64,000 nt of DNA from Acerihabitans sp035013185. GTDB taxonomy: Bacteria; Pseudomonadota; Gammaproteobacteria; Enterobacterales; Enterobacteriaceae. Each line of letters opens with the position of its first letter. The first letter of the stretch is position 1. This document shows positions 1 through 8,158 of the stretch, piece by piece. A model generated the notes under the pieces. It did no database searches. It was not told the DNA's origin and saw only the letters and a list, made by a program, of their open reading frames with translations. The DNA lies in assembly GCF_035013185.1 (NCBI RefSeq), contig NZ_JAYGJO010000001.1, positions 1 through 64,000 on the forward strand. The letters are read 5' to 3'. The translations under genes were made by a program, and so were the position numbers.

Positions 1-369
1 CAAGATGATGAAGGGTTGCTGACGCGACAGGCCATGGACTACACGCTCAACCACTGGGCAGAATTGATAGGTTATTGCGATCATGGGCAGGTGAACATCA
101 GCAATGCGTTGGCGGAAAATGCCATCCGCCCGTTTGCAATCGGTCGCAAGGCGTGGTTATTTGCCGACAGTTCGCAGGGTGCCAGCGCCAGTGCCGGATG
201 TTATTCCTTGATCGAAACGGCGAAGGCCAATCAGTTAGAGCCGACGGCGTATATCCAGTATGTGCTGGACCACATCGGCGAGGCGGACTCGCAAGAAAAA
301 CTCGACGCGTTATTACCCTGGAATGAGGACCTGGTCTCTTATTTAAAAAATGTGCCACAGTATGGATAG
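1..369 (+). CDS. IS66-family transposase, C-terminal part
   Basis: The reading frame is already open at base 1 and ends at a TAG at 367-369, so only the last ~122 residues lie in the window. The stretch ALAENAIRPFAIGRKAWLF, followed by SQGASASAGCYSLIETAKAN, is the conserved end of IS66-family (TnpC-like) DDE transposases. The NAIRP segment lies near the last catalytic acidic residue and the following part is the usual small C-terminal domain. The rest of the gene and the accessory tnpA/tnpB genes would be upstream of the window, so I cannot tell whether the element is intact. A plausible terminal repeat follows at 387-398. Confidence 0.85.
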   Translation, partial: QDDEGLLTRQAMDYTLNHWAELIGYCDHGQVNISNALAENAIRPFAIGRKAWLFADSSQGASASAGCYSLIETAKANQLEPTAYIQYVLDHIGEADSQEKLDALLPWNEDLVSYLKNVPQYG

Positions 370-386
370 GGGGAGTACGTCGATTT

Positions 387-398
387 AACGGCGCTTAC
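387..398. repeat. Probable right terminal inverted repeat of the IS66-family element
   Basis: AACGGCGCTTAC lies 18 bases after the transposase stop. IS66-family ends typically read GTAAGCG at the outer tip, and its complement CGCTTAC is seen here pointing outward. The next eight bases (399-406, GATTTAAC) would be the target-site duplication if the call is right. The left end is outside the window, so this cannot be confirmed here. Confidence 0.5.
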
Positions 399-563
399 GA
401 TTTAACTCTACTTATCTTAGGGGCAGTTTGGTCGGGCAACATGATAGCCACAAACTCACAGGTGAGACAGATGACTAACGGATTAACCTTATTTTGGGAG
501 ATTTACTCCTTCGATGTTATGATTATTTGTATCACAGATGAGACGTAGCTGAGTGAGGTTAAG

Positions 564-1112
564 ATGCTCGAAGAAAAAAATATGAGTAAACTTCGTCAGA
601 CAAAAGGCTCGGTTGTACGGCCCTCAACCGAAGCGGCCTTGGTCAAGTTAGGCAATGATATCGAATTCGCACGTAGAGTAAGGGGTATCCCCGCTGATAG
701 GTTTGCAAACTCAGCGGGAATCTCGCGCTCAACTTTACATCGACTTGAGAGTGGTAATGGTGCCGGTATCTCACTTAACACGCTCGCGATGGTGCTCACT
801 GTTCTTGGGAAGCTTGATCTCTTGAGTCATTTGATTGACATGCGTAATGACGACATCGGTCTGTCTATGCTGCGTGACAATGTTATGCAAAATGCAAAGC
901 CGCTCCGTAAAGATGTCAAAGCGAATGTCGTGATCCGGTCGGGGGCGAAGGTGGTGAAACCAGCATCAGGCACAGCGGCCACTAAGAAATCGACAAAATC
1001 TGGTGTAGAAGCAAAGGGGGAGGAAAATCAGAGGACGTTGGTGGTCAGCCCGTCAGGACGTACATCATCGCTGCTCTCTCGTTTAAAAGCTACACGAGAC
1101 TCTTCCGGCTGA
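564..1112 (+). CDS. hipB: HipB-like antitoxin, XRE-type helix-turn-helix protein
   Basis: This 182-residue protein has an XRE/Cro helix-turn-helix at about residues 27-80 (FARRVRGIPADRFANSAGIS, then RSTLHRLESG). It is followed directly by hipA with a 16-base gap, the usual antitoxin-toxin order. HipB-type proteins neutralise HipA and repress their own operon. The protein is about twice as long as E. coli HipB (88 residues): the last ~85 residues are Lys/Ser/Thr/Ala-rich, look disordered, and carry repeated basic patches. The ATG at 564 has GAGG about 9 bases upstream; an in-frame ATG at 582 is an alternative. The HTH and neighbour make the role likely; the function of the tail is unknown. Confidence 0.8.
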   Translation: MLEEKNMSKLRQTKGSVVRPSTEAALVKLGNDIEFARRVRGIPADRFANSAGISRSTLHRLESGNGAGISLNTLAMVLTVLGKLDLLSHLIDMRNDDIGLSMLRDNVMQNAKPLRKDVKANVVIRSGAKVVKPASGTAATKKSTKSGVEAKGEENQRTLVVSPSGRTSSLLSRLKATRDSSG

Positions 1113-1128
1113 TGATTAGAGAATTTAT

Positions 1129-2403
1129 ATGAGGCAAAGACTTTACGTTTGGATGGATGATCAAGATCTGGTCGGACAGTTGGATTTCAACATCGACGGA
1201 ATGCGACAGAACTCCGTGTTCACCTATGCGCAGAGTTGGATCGATAATCCGGAAGGCTATGATCTCTCTCCCTTCATGCCGCGCAGCCAGATAGTCGCGT
1301 CGGCCAGCCTGCAGGGAAATTCATCTCCCGTTGTGATGCCGATCGCCGATAGCACGCCTGATTCCTGGGGGCGCGCTATTATGCGTGCAGCAAATGGCGG
1401 TCGCGCAATGAATGATTTCGAGTACCTTATTGGGGTCGATGATTTCCTACGTTCGGGTGCACTTCGCTTTTATGAGAGCGATGCGCCGGATGCGCTTCCT
1501 GTAGCCCAACCCAGGACTGGGGAAAAGGACTATTCCATACCGCGGCTCATTGAACTCGAGACTATGATTCATGAGGCTCGCGCCTTAGAGGCAGATCCGG
1601 CTCATTATCGTGAAAACCGGGCAAAGTTGCTTGCCGGACAAATATTGCTTGATGCTGCAGGCTCGCTAGGCGGCGCGCGACCAAAAGTAAATGTGCGTGA
1701 AGAGGACCAGACTATCTGGATAGCGAAGTTGCCTAAGATGGGCGATGAATATGATATGGCGCGTGCCGAAGTACTCACGCTTCGTCTTGCAGGTGAAATA
1801 GGAATGACGGTTGCTGAAGCTAAGCTATTTGTTGTAGCCGGCCAGTTTCCGGTTGCTTTAATCAAGCGTTTTGATCGGTCTTATGAAAATGTTAAAAACC
1901 CTCGTCGTATCCATTTTATTACGGCGCAGACTTTTATGGGCTTAGCGGGGACCGAGCCATCAAACTATGTCTCTATAGCAGAGCAGATGATGATAAATGG
2001 TGCTGGTGATGATTTGGTCGAACTTTGGACACGTATGGCTTATTCTGTACTGATCCAGAATACAGATGATCATCTGCGTAATCACGGCTTCATCAGAACG
2101 GCCAATCGCTGGGCTCTTTCCCCCGCCTATGATATTAATCCCGACCCGTCAGTTGGCGGCACCCTCAAGACCGCGATAAGCGACATCCATGGAAACGAAC
2201 TCAAAATTTTGGAGGTGTTGGACGCAGCGCAGCTCTTTAATATCGACACAGATGAAGCTCGCGAGGCTCTCCGGGTCATGGCGGAAATCATTAGAGACAG
2301 ATGGCGCCCTCTTGCCTCAGAGTTGGGAATGACTGCGAGAGACATCAAGGCGCTTGCACCCGCCTTTGAAAGTCCGCAGGTGAAGGAAGCATTGAGTCTG
2401 TGA
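1129..2403 (+). CDS. hipA: HipA-family Ser/Thr kinase toxin
   Basis: The protein is 424 residues, close to the ~440 of E. coli HipA. An N-terminal HipA subdomain (LYVWMDDQDLVGQLDF) is followed by the kinase-like core: SLGGARPK (activation/P-loop-like segment), WIAKLPK (ATP-binding lysine), ALIKRFDR, then NTDDHLRNHGF with the catalytic Asp and metal-binding Asn, and LSPAYDINP as the DFG-equivalent. All key residues appear present, so it looks active. HipA kinases phosphorylate a translation component (glutamyl-tRNA synthetase for the E. coli enzyme) and halt growth until HipB counteracts them. It lies just downstream of hipB and is probably co-transcribed with it. Confidence 0.88.
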   Translation: MRQRLYVWMDDQDLVGQLDFNIDGMRQNSVFTYAQSWIDNPEGYDLSPFMPRSQIVASASLQGNSSPVVMPIADSTPDSWGRAIMRAANGGRAMNDFEYLIGVDDFLRSGALRFYESDAPDALPVAQPRTGEKDYSIPRLIELETMIHEARALEADPAHYRENRAKLLAGQILLDAAGSLGGARPKVNVREEDQTIWIAKLPKMGDEYDMARAEVLTLRLAGEIGMTVAEAKLFVVAGQFPVALIKRFDRSYENVKNPRRIHFITAQTFMGLAGTEPSNYVSIAEQMMINGAGDDLVELWTRMAYSVLIQNTDDHLRNHGFIRTANRWALSPAYDINPDPSVGGTLKTAISDIHGNELKILEVLDAAQLFNIDTDEAREALRVMAEIIRDRWRPLASELGMTARDIKALAPAFESPQVKEALSL

Positions 2404-2929
2404 CGACCGAATTTCTGCAGCTATACATGGGGTTGGGTTTGCGTCGCTCGCCGGTCTTCGTAGGGCAGGCTACAATCGCACGCTTGAGGTGTTTTCGCGT
2501 CCCTTTATGCGGCGCTATGCAACGTCTTATCATTTTGGTGAAATCGTGGTCTGTGAGGACGGCACCCGTAGCAACTTTATCTTTGAGGATTACGACGATG
2601 CGTGTTTCGCCTGGCGCTATCCGGACCTGACCGAACACGTGCTATACACCGCACGCGTGATTGAGCATACGATCAGTCATGAAATGGCCGACGAGGCAAG
2701 GATAGTGATGACTTTCCAGCTCGCGCAAGAGCGTCTTAAAGACGTGATGGAGATGCCAAACCAGGACGCGAACCGGATCATTCGTTCCATTAAGGAAAAT
2801 GGTTGGTGCGTGTCAGGTAAGCTGAAGGCGGAGTATCCACGCCTGGAAGATGAACTCACGGCGCAGCGTATCGTCGTAGCTGTGCAGTCCGCATTTGAGA
2901 ATAGTGACGACGATCCTACCGAGCATTGA
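2396..2929 (+). pseudogene. 5'-truncated Fic-family protein remnant
   Basis: An open frame runs from just inside the 3' end of hipA to a TGA at 2927-2929 with no convincing start (first usable codon is a GTG at 2489). The translation resembles the C-terminal third of Fic-family filamentation proteins: LEVFSRPFM, then WRYPDLTEHVLYTARVIEHT, an all-helical segment, and EMPNQDANRIIRSIKENG leading into a winged-helix-like end (LKAEYPRLEDE). The Fic core with its HPFxxGNGR motif is missing. I infer that hipBA sits beside the tail of an older fic gene. A functional short protein from the GTG is possible but less likely. Confidence 0.6.
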
Positions 2930-4162
2930 CGGCACGGTTGGTTTCTAGACAAGAAGCGTTTTTTTTAACCAGAGAACGCTATAGCGCCCAGCGTTGCGCT
3001 CATTATCTCCCGCGCCAGCAAACGAACTGCTATTTAGTTATTATGTGCATGCTTGAGGCAACCTGATCGATAAAATCAATATCGATTTAGTTGTGGGAAT
3101 CTACTCTCTGGGGTGTTTCATGCGGGAACGTATTTCTAATATAAGAATTATAATATTCTAAATTTTAGCGTAAATGATATCATCACTATTATAGATTATA
3201 CGCTACGGTGATGTTGCGAGTATCAATGATTGAATATTTAGTAACCAATGATTGTTATTATTGTGATGAATAGTTCAATGTTGGTTGGTTGTTCTGATTA
3301 GATGATTTTTCTGGCAATAGCAAATGCTGCAAATAAATAAAGTGTGCTGTGCAAAACTGACGTCAGGTTTTTGAATTATCTTATGGTCGGTATCATAAAC
3401 GACTGGCCGAATAGGTATTGACGTGCATTGGTACCAACTATGTGGCAGCCTCCTATCCCGCCTGAATAGCCGTCAATACGGTTCATGCTGGATGACTACG
3501 GATGTTGATAAATGTAAATTACTTAATTTACCCCGTTTTTATTTAGGTTGGTTGAGGATTTTTTTCAGCCAAGAAAAAACTGACAGCATCCTCTATACCA
3601 ATATCAACAGGCAGCGTATTTTCTCTTTTTCCCTTATATAACCAGAATTTGAATTCTCCAACATCAGCTGATGAAATATTTTTGAGGATAACGTTTCTGT
3701 TGTGCTCAAGCCGGTCATCATTAGTTTCTTCAGACGCTAATTTCAACATTCTACGCTGTTTGCTATTATTTATTTCATCAGTCATTGGCATTATCTTCTT
3801 GTTGGGGGCGGGGAGTATGTTATATGAGTAAATTTATTTACAACACACTTATCTTCTTTAATGGGAAATGATGATAAAAACCTTGATCCATCCCCTAAAA
3901 TAGGGAATTGTCATAATTAATCATGTTTTATTGCTAAATTTTTTAATGCCCATATTGCTAGCATGGCTGTTTTTCATTTTTAATACTTTGAGTGCGTCAT
4001 TTTCGGGTGCTTATCTGTCTCAAATGCTCGGTACAAGCGACGGTGGTTGCGAGCGCTATTCCAGGATGTTCAGTCCAGTATTGACGGCCCTACGAATATT
4101 CCTACATTGGTGCGGGATAGTGTTCCGGCGTTGGCATTGAACGCGTCGGTATACGCAATGTA
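2930..4162. other. AT-rich, gene-poor stretch between two toxin-antitoxin modules
   Basis: About 1.2 kb, clearly richer in A+T than the flanking genes, with many short poly-A/T tracts. It holds one weak candidate gene (3543-3785, minus strand). It also holds an open frame at 3984-4163 (plus strand) without a convincing start; its end reads like the C-terminus of a real protein (LVRDSVPALALNASVYAM), so it may be a gene remnant. I recognise nothing else. Confidence 0.5.
3543..3785 (-). CDS. Hypothetical small protein
   Basis: An 80-residue frame (MTDEINNSKQRRMLKLASEE...) with a charged N-terminal half and a more hydrophobic end (FWLYKGKRENTLPVDIGIED). An AAGAAG stretch lies about 9-12 bases upstream of the ATG at 3785; an ATG at 3791 is in frame. 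I do not recognise the family. Composition is protein-like rather than repeat-like, but it lies in AT-rich sequence where chance frames are common. Confidence 0.3.
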   Translation of the reverse strand: MTDEINNSKQRRMLKLASEETNDDRLEHNRNVILKNISSADVGEFKFWLYKGKRENTLPVDIGIEDAVSFFLAEKNPQPT

Positions 4163-4196
4163 ATTCTTCTGGTTGTCAATTGACATCCAGAAGAAT
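4163..4196. promoter_or_regulatory. 34-bp near-perfect palindrome upstream of the HicA-like module
   Basis: Arms ATTCTTCTGG (4163-4172) and CCAGAAGAAT (4187-4196) are exact inverted repeats, and the centre TGTCAATTGACA (4174-4185) is itself a perfect 12-bp palindrome. Only one symmetric pair (4173/4186) breaks the symmetry. It ends 23 bases before the start codon of the downstream toxin-like gene. There is no T-run after it, so an operator bound by a dimeric repressor (perhaps the HTH protein of this operon) is more likely than a terminator. Confidence 0.55.
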
Positions 4197-4219
4197 GTAA
4201 TCCATATTGGAGGCTGATG

Positions 4220-4489
4220 ATGACCCGTTCCCCTCATTCGAAAAAAGAGGTTGAAGACGCGCTAAGTTATGCTGAAAAGCAGGGATGGCGTATAGACGTT
4301 GGCGGCAGTCATGTCTGGGGGAAAATCTACTGTCCTTACAATGACCGTGAGTGCCGTTGTGGTGAATTTTGTATCACAAGCGTTTGGCGTACGCCGAAAA
4401 ATCCGGGCAACTATGCGCATGCTTTGCGCCGGGTGGTGGATAACTGCACGACGCATCGTATATTGCTATTGCGTGATTCCGACGCTTAA
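4220..4489 (+). CDS. HicA-like putative toxin
   Basis: 89 residues. The pattern resembles HicA/YcfA proteins: an N-terminal helix (KKEVEDALSYAEKQGW), then GGSHVWGKIYCP with a His where HicA has its catalytic His, a strand, and a C-terminal helix (HALRRVVDNC). HicA toxins are small mRNA interferases with a double-stranded-RNA-binding fold. Cysteines in CPYNDRECRCGEFC might bind a metal, which is not typical of classical HicA. The ATG at 4220 lies 6 bases after GGAGG; the ATG at 4217 is too close. It is followed 9 bases later by an HTH gene, which fits a toxin-antitoxin operon. The family assignment rests on pattern only. Confidence 0.55.
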   Translation: MTRSPHSKKEVEDALSYAEKQGWRIDVGGSHVWGKIYCPYNDRECRCGEFCITSVWRTPKNPGNYAHALRRVVDNCTTHRILLLRDSDA

Positions 4490-4498
4490 GGAGTAATG

Positions 4499-5023
4499 AT
4501 GGAATATACCTTTACCTTAAAGTACCAGCTCGCCGCGCACGAGAGTGAGCTCGATGTGCTCGTCGAACGTCTGGGCGCCGCCGGCTGTGACGATGCGCTG
4601 GTGGGCATTGGGTTGCCGGGCCGGTTGGCGCTGGTGTTTACCCGGGAAGCCGATAGTGCTGAGACTGCGGTACGCAGCGCATTGGCGGATGTACAGCATG
4701 CCGTACCGTCGGCTATGCTTATTGAAGCGGCGCCGGATCTGGTGGGGCTTACCGATGCGGCGGAGATTGTCGGCGTGTCGAGGCAGAATATGCGCAAATT
4801 GATGCTGGCTTATCCGGGGGATTTCCCGGTGCCGGTGCATGAAGGCAGTGCTTCTCTTTGGCATCTGGCGGATATTCTGGCCTGGTTGCAAGCCCGGGGA
4901 AACTATCGATTAACGCAGGATGTAGTGGAACTCGCACAGGTCGCCATGCAGGTTAATGTGGCTAAAGAGGCACGTCGTTTAACGCATCCAGAGACCCTTG
5001 GCCTGGAAGCGTTGGCGAGTTGA
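4499..5023 (+). CDS. Helix-turn-helix DNA-binding protein, putative cognate antitoxin
   Basis: 174 residues. The first ~75 residues form an alpha/beta region (YTFTLKYQLAAHESELDVLV...). At about 80-135 there is a MerR/AlpA-like helix-turn-helix (GLTDAAEIVGVSRQNMRKLM, then PVPVHEGSASLWHLADILAW), like excisionase or HicB-type DNA-binding parts. AAGGAG at 4488-4493 favours the ATG at 4499 over the adjacent ATG at 4496. The gap to the HicA-like gene is 9 bases, so the two are probably translated from one message. A role as antitoxin and autorepressor acting at the 4163-4196 palindrome is inference. Confidence 0.55.
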   Translation: MEYTFTLKYQLAAHESELDVLVERLGAAGCDDALVGIGLPGRLALVFTREADSAETAVRSALADVQHAVPSAMLIEAAPDLVGLTDAAEIVGVSRQNMRKLMLAYPGDFPVPVHEGSASLWHLADILAWLQARGNYRLTQDVVELAQVAMQVNVAKEARRLTHPETLGLEALAS

Positions 5024-5177
5024 TGTTTACATTGACCAACCGATATGGGTAAAACCGATAACGCGCGATACTCTTTTTCGGTGTTCAGGTCATCTGGATA
5101 TTGTTGCTGAAAGCGCGTTTACGGTTTTTGTCTGCAGGTTTGAACCATGATTCCCTTGGGGACTAGGAGTAACAATA

Positions 5178-6053
5178 ATGACTGATTCATCTAATTATAT
5201 TCCACCGAAGGTGTGGCGCTGGAACCAGGCGAATGGTGGACGTTTTGCAAATATTAACCGACCAATCTCTGGGCCGACACATGACCAGGCACTCCCCGTG
5301 GGGCTTCATCCTCTTCAACTTTATTCGCTGGCAACCCCAAACGGCGTGAAGGTCACTGTGATGCTGGAGGAATTGTTGGCCCTCGGCCATGGCGGCGCCG
5401 AATATGACGCCTGGCTGATAAAAATCGGCGATGGTGATCAGTTCGGCAGCGGTTTTGTCGGGGTAAACCCGAACTCCAAAATTCCGGCACTGCTAGATCG
5501 CAGCGGCCCGCAGCCGATCCGGATCTTTGAGTCCGGTGCGATTTTGCTGTATCTGGCCGAAAAGTTTGGGGTTTTTCTGCCAACCGAAGCGGGCGCCCGC
5601 GCCGAATGTTTATCCTGGCTATTTTGGCAGGTGGGCAGCGCGCCTTTTCTGGGCGGCGGTTTTGGACACTTTTATGCCTATGCCCCGACCAAGATCGAAT
5701 ACGCGATCGACCGTTTCGCCATGGAAAGCAAACGTCAACTTGACGTGCTCGATAAGCAACTGGCCAATAACGAATACGTTACCGGGGACCAGTACACTAT
5801 CGCTGACATGGCCATCTGGCCCTGGTATGGCGTCCTGGCGAAGGGAGAGCTGTATGAGGCCGCTGAGTTTCTGCAGGTGCATGAGTATAAGCATCTCCAG
5901 CGCTGGGCTGATACTGTTGGCGCGCGTACGGCGGTTCAGCGTGGTCGGATGGTCAACCGTGTGTTTGGCGACCCGACAAGCCAGTTGCACGAACGGCATG
6001 ATGCCGCTGACTTTGCCACCAAAACCCAAGACAAGTTGACTGATTCTCTTTAG
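5178..6053 (+). CDS. yghU: Glutathione S-transferase-like disulfide-bond oxidoreductase YghU
   Basis: 291 residues (E. coli YghU is 288), alignable by eye over nearly the whole length. The thioredoxin-fold N-domain contains LYSLATPNGVKVTVMLEEL, whose TPN segment forms the active-site/glutathione-binding region in YghU. It is followed by NPNSKIPALLD and ESGAILLYLAEKFG, the glutathione-contacting SNAIL-like region. The helical C-domain follows, with FLGGGFGHFYAYAP and QYTIADMAIWPW. YghU is a cytosolic enzyme that binds two glutathione molecules and reduces disulfides. The ATG at 5178 follows an AGGAGT about 10 bases upstream. It appears monocistronic. Confidence 0.93.
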   Translation: MTDSSNYIPPKVWRWNQANGGRFANINRPISGPTHDQALPVGLHPLQLYSLATPNGVKVTVMLEELLALGHGGAEYDAWLIKIGDGDQFGSGFVGVNPNSKIPALLDRSGPQPIRIFESGAILLYLAEKFGVFLPTEAGARAECLSWLFWQVGSAPFLGGGFGHFYAYAPTKIEYAIDRFAMESKRQLDVLDKQLANNEYVTGDQYTIADMAIWPWYGVLAKGELYEAAEFLQVHEYKHLQRWADTVGARTAVQRGRMVNRVFGDPTSQLHERHDAADFATKTQDKLTDSL

Positions 6054-6071
6054 GCATCGGTAACCTGCACG

Positions 6072-6132
6072 CTGGCGCTTATCTGCCGTGATGGCATATG
6101 TTATGGCATATGTTATGGTAAATCAGCGCCAG
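6072..6132. repeat. Inverted repeat enclosing a tandem duplication
   Basis: CTGGCGCT (6072-6079) and AGCGCCAG (6125-6132) are exact inverted arms around a ~45-base loop. Inside the loop ATGGCATATGTT occurs twice in tandem (6091-6102, 6103-6114), each copy carrying CATATG. It lies between the convergent ends of yghU and the DUF3750 gene. It could form a long hairpin but has no T-tract; no known family recognised. Confidence 0.4.
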
Positions 6133-6203
6133 TTGTTCGGGGCGTTTTCCAATGGTCGGTGATTTCTGGCCGAGAAACCACAATATCGTCAAGCATATAG
6201 GCA

Positions 6204-6995
6204 TCACCGGCCTTCTTGACCCGGTGTATCCGACACGGTGGTGCTACTCATCCCCAGGCGTCCAATAAACGGTAGACGCAGCGCGGGTTGTTTTACATCC
6301 ACACCAAAACCCAGTCCCAGTACGTTCAGTTCAACGCCTTCTTCGATTCCAATGCTCAATCCCAGCAGACCGAGCAATGAAACCTGCCAGCCGCTACCCG
6401 TTGGGGACATTCCTATGGGGTGGCTGATTGATCGGTAGTCTTTGCCGATCGCATTGGCCGGCAGGTCGAGCCGCAAAGCGGGAACTTCCCGCCCAATGTG
6501 AGCCATAAAGGTATTACTATTAGGTCCTGGATAACTTCGGTAGGTATGGGCGTAGGGATAACTGCGGATAGCCGCTTCAATTTGCGTGATGATGGCATCG
6601 ACGCCCTGGCCTTGCAGATTAACGAGCAGCATTGGCCGAGCTCCAAACCACAGCCCGTCGGGTAGGCCGTAATTGCGCTGAACCACATCATTGCCACGCC
6701 ATCCAACCACGTCATAACGAGTATAAGCGGTTTCTCCGGCACGTTTGTAGATGATCCAAGGGTGTACCGCAAACATACCTCGCCAGCCGTAGGTTTTGGC
6801 TACATACACCTGCACGATGGCACTGTGCTCCAACTGCACCGGGTTGGGTGCGATGCCGGCCGAATAGCGCGGTGCGGTGGCCCAGCTTTGATTTTTAGCC
6901 CCGCTGCGTGGCAATACATCATCAGCCAGGCTAAAGCCGTAAGACACACTAAGCCATACTGCCAACCCAACAGTTATACGTTGTATCAACTTCAT
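6204..6995 (-). CDS. DUF3750-family exported protein
   Basis: 263 residues. The N-terminus (KLIQRITVGLAVWLSVSYGF) is a likely Sec signal or membrane anchor, so the protein is probably periplasmic or membrane-attached. The segments VQVYVAKTYGWRGMFAVHPW and YTRYDVVGW match the conserved core of the DUF3750 family, whose function I do not know. The C-terminal region is glycine- and leucine-rich. The ATG at 6995 has GGTGGA just upstream; a GTG at 7004 is also in frame. It is convergent with yghU. Confidence 0.7.
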   Translation of the reverse strand: MKLIQRITVGLAVWLSVSYGFSLADDVLPRSGAKNQSWATAPRYSAGIAPNPVQLEHSAIVQVYVAKTYGWRGMFAVHPWIIYKRAGETAYTRYDVVGWRGNDVVQRNYGLPDGLWFGARPMLLVNLQGQGVDAIITQIEAAIRSYPYAHTYRSYPGPNSNTFMAHIGREVPALRLDLPANAIGKDYRSISHPIGMSPTGSGWQVSLLGLLGLSIGIEEGVELNVLGLGFGVDVKQPALRLPFIGRLGMSSTTVSDTPGQEGR

Positions 6996-7134
6996 GTGGT
7001 CCACCGGTTATTATGGGTTGCACAGGGTGGTCGGTTATTTTGGCTCCGGTATTTCATGCGCAACCTGTGCCACCAACCACTACTGATATTAACATGCGCG
7101 TTTGCATCACTAAATGAGGTCAGTCTGTTTTACT

Positions 7135-8028
7135 CTAGCGTGCTATATCCATTTCACCCAATAACCAGTTCCTTAGGTTAGCAATATCCTCGCGCTCCGC
7201 GAGTTCCGGCAATGTGACAAAATAGTAATTTGCGCCGGTGAGCGTGTGATCAAAGGGGGCGGTTAACACCCCTTGTCGAATAAAATCCTGCGCCAATAGT
7301 TTGCTGACAACCGCCACGCCCAGACCGGCAATCGTCGCCTGAAGGGCATGGGTTTCATCGTTGAAATGCAGACCAGCCTCAATGTTGAGCGTGGCAGGTC
7401 CGATGCGATCACGCCAGTTTTGCCAACTGGGCGCGCAAGAGGGCACATGTCGGTTATCCACGTGAAACAGTGTGACTGACGTGAGATCGTCTAGTCGTTT
7501 GATGGCTAACGAAGGGCTGGCAACCAACGTAAAACGATCCTCATACAGTAAGGTGCAGGCTAACGCCGCCTCCGGCGTTTCACGGTAACGAATCGCGGCA
7601 TCCACCGTTTTTTGCGATAAATCCACCCGATCAACACTGGTATGCAGGCGTAAATCCATGCTCGGCCAAGTCGCTTTCAGGTGTGCCAAACGCGGTACTA
7701 GCCAGTGGGTAAGAAAATTGGAGGTGGTGGTGATAGTGAATGCCGGTGGTGTGTTGAGTGCGTGGATTTTATCCACCGTATCTCGTAGATCGCTAAATAG
7801 GCGCTGTGTCGTGTGAAAGAGGGTTTCTCCGGCTGAGGTCAACAATACGCCTTTGACATTGCGATGGCAGAGCGTGGTTTCCAGAGTGTGTTCCAACAGG
7901 CGAATCTGATGGCTGACGGCGGTGGCCGTGACGCCAATGTCCTCGGCTGCCAACTTAAAGCTACGATGCGTGGCCACGGCGTTGAACACCCGCAGTGTGC
8001 CCAATGGGGGTAAACGGGTTGGTCTCAT
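7135..8028 (-). CDS. LysR-family transcriptional regulator, GcvA-like
   Basis: 297 residues. The N-terminal winged HTH (LGTLRVFNAVATHRSFKLAA, then VTATAVSHQIRLLE) is typical of the LysR family, and the PPLGTLRVFNAVATH start is of the GcvA/AmpR type. The C-terminal periplasmic-binding-like effector domain starts near residue 90. It is transcribed away from the MFS transporter at 8159, with a 130-base shared control region holding two dyads, so it probably regulates that transporter. The effector is not predictable. Confidence 0.85.
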   Translation of the reverse strand: MRPTRLPPLGTLRVFNAVATHRSFKLAAEDIGVTATAVSHQIRLLEHTLETTLCHRNVKGVLLTSAGETLFHTTQRLFSDLRDTVDKIHALNTPPAFTITTTSNFLTHWLVPRLAHLKATWPSMDLRLHTSVDRVDLSQKTVDAAIRYRETPEAALACTLLYEDRFTLVASPSLAIKRLDDLTSVTLFHVDNRHVPSCAPSWQNWRDRIGPATLNIEAGLHFNDETHALQATIAGLGVAVVSKLLAQDFIRQGVLTAPFDHTLTGANYYFVTLPELAEREDIANLRNWLLGEMDIAR

Positions 8029-8040
8029 GATGAATTTATC

Positions 8041-8054
8041 TCATCTATTGATGA
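8041..8054. promoter_or_regulatory. Dyad next to the LysR gene start
   Basis: TCATCTATTGATGA is a 14-bp inverted repeat (arms TCATC/GATGA) 12 bases before the LysR start codon. Its place suits autorepression by the LysR protein. Inferred only from symmetry and position. Confidence 0.3.
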
Positions 8055-8115
8055 AATCAATGACTTTGAATTAGCCATAATAAAAGCGATAAGCTCATTA
8101 AACGTCATCTTTGTA

Positions 8116-8130
8116 ATGAATACAATTCAT
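8116..8130. promoter_or_regulatory. T-N11-A dyad in the LysR/MFS divergent region
   Basis: ATGAATACAATTCAT is a perfect 15-bp dyad (arms ATGAAT/ATTCAT) and contains the T-N11-A layout typical of LysR recognition sites. It lies 29 bases before the transporter start codon. Confidence 0.45.
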
Positions 8131-8158
8131 CTATATACCTTTTATCTAGGAAAGCAGT

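Noticed and set aside
3931..4140. 69-codon frame with a hydrophobic start
   Set aside because: No ATG or ribosome site, and a competing frame over the same bases looks more protein-like; AT-rich chance frame.
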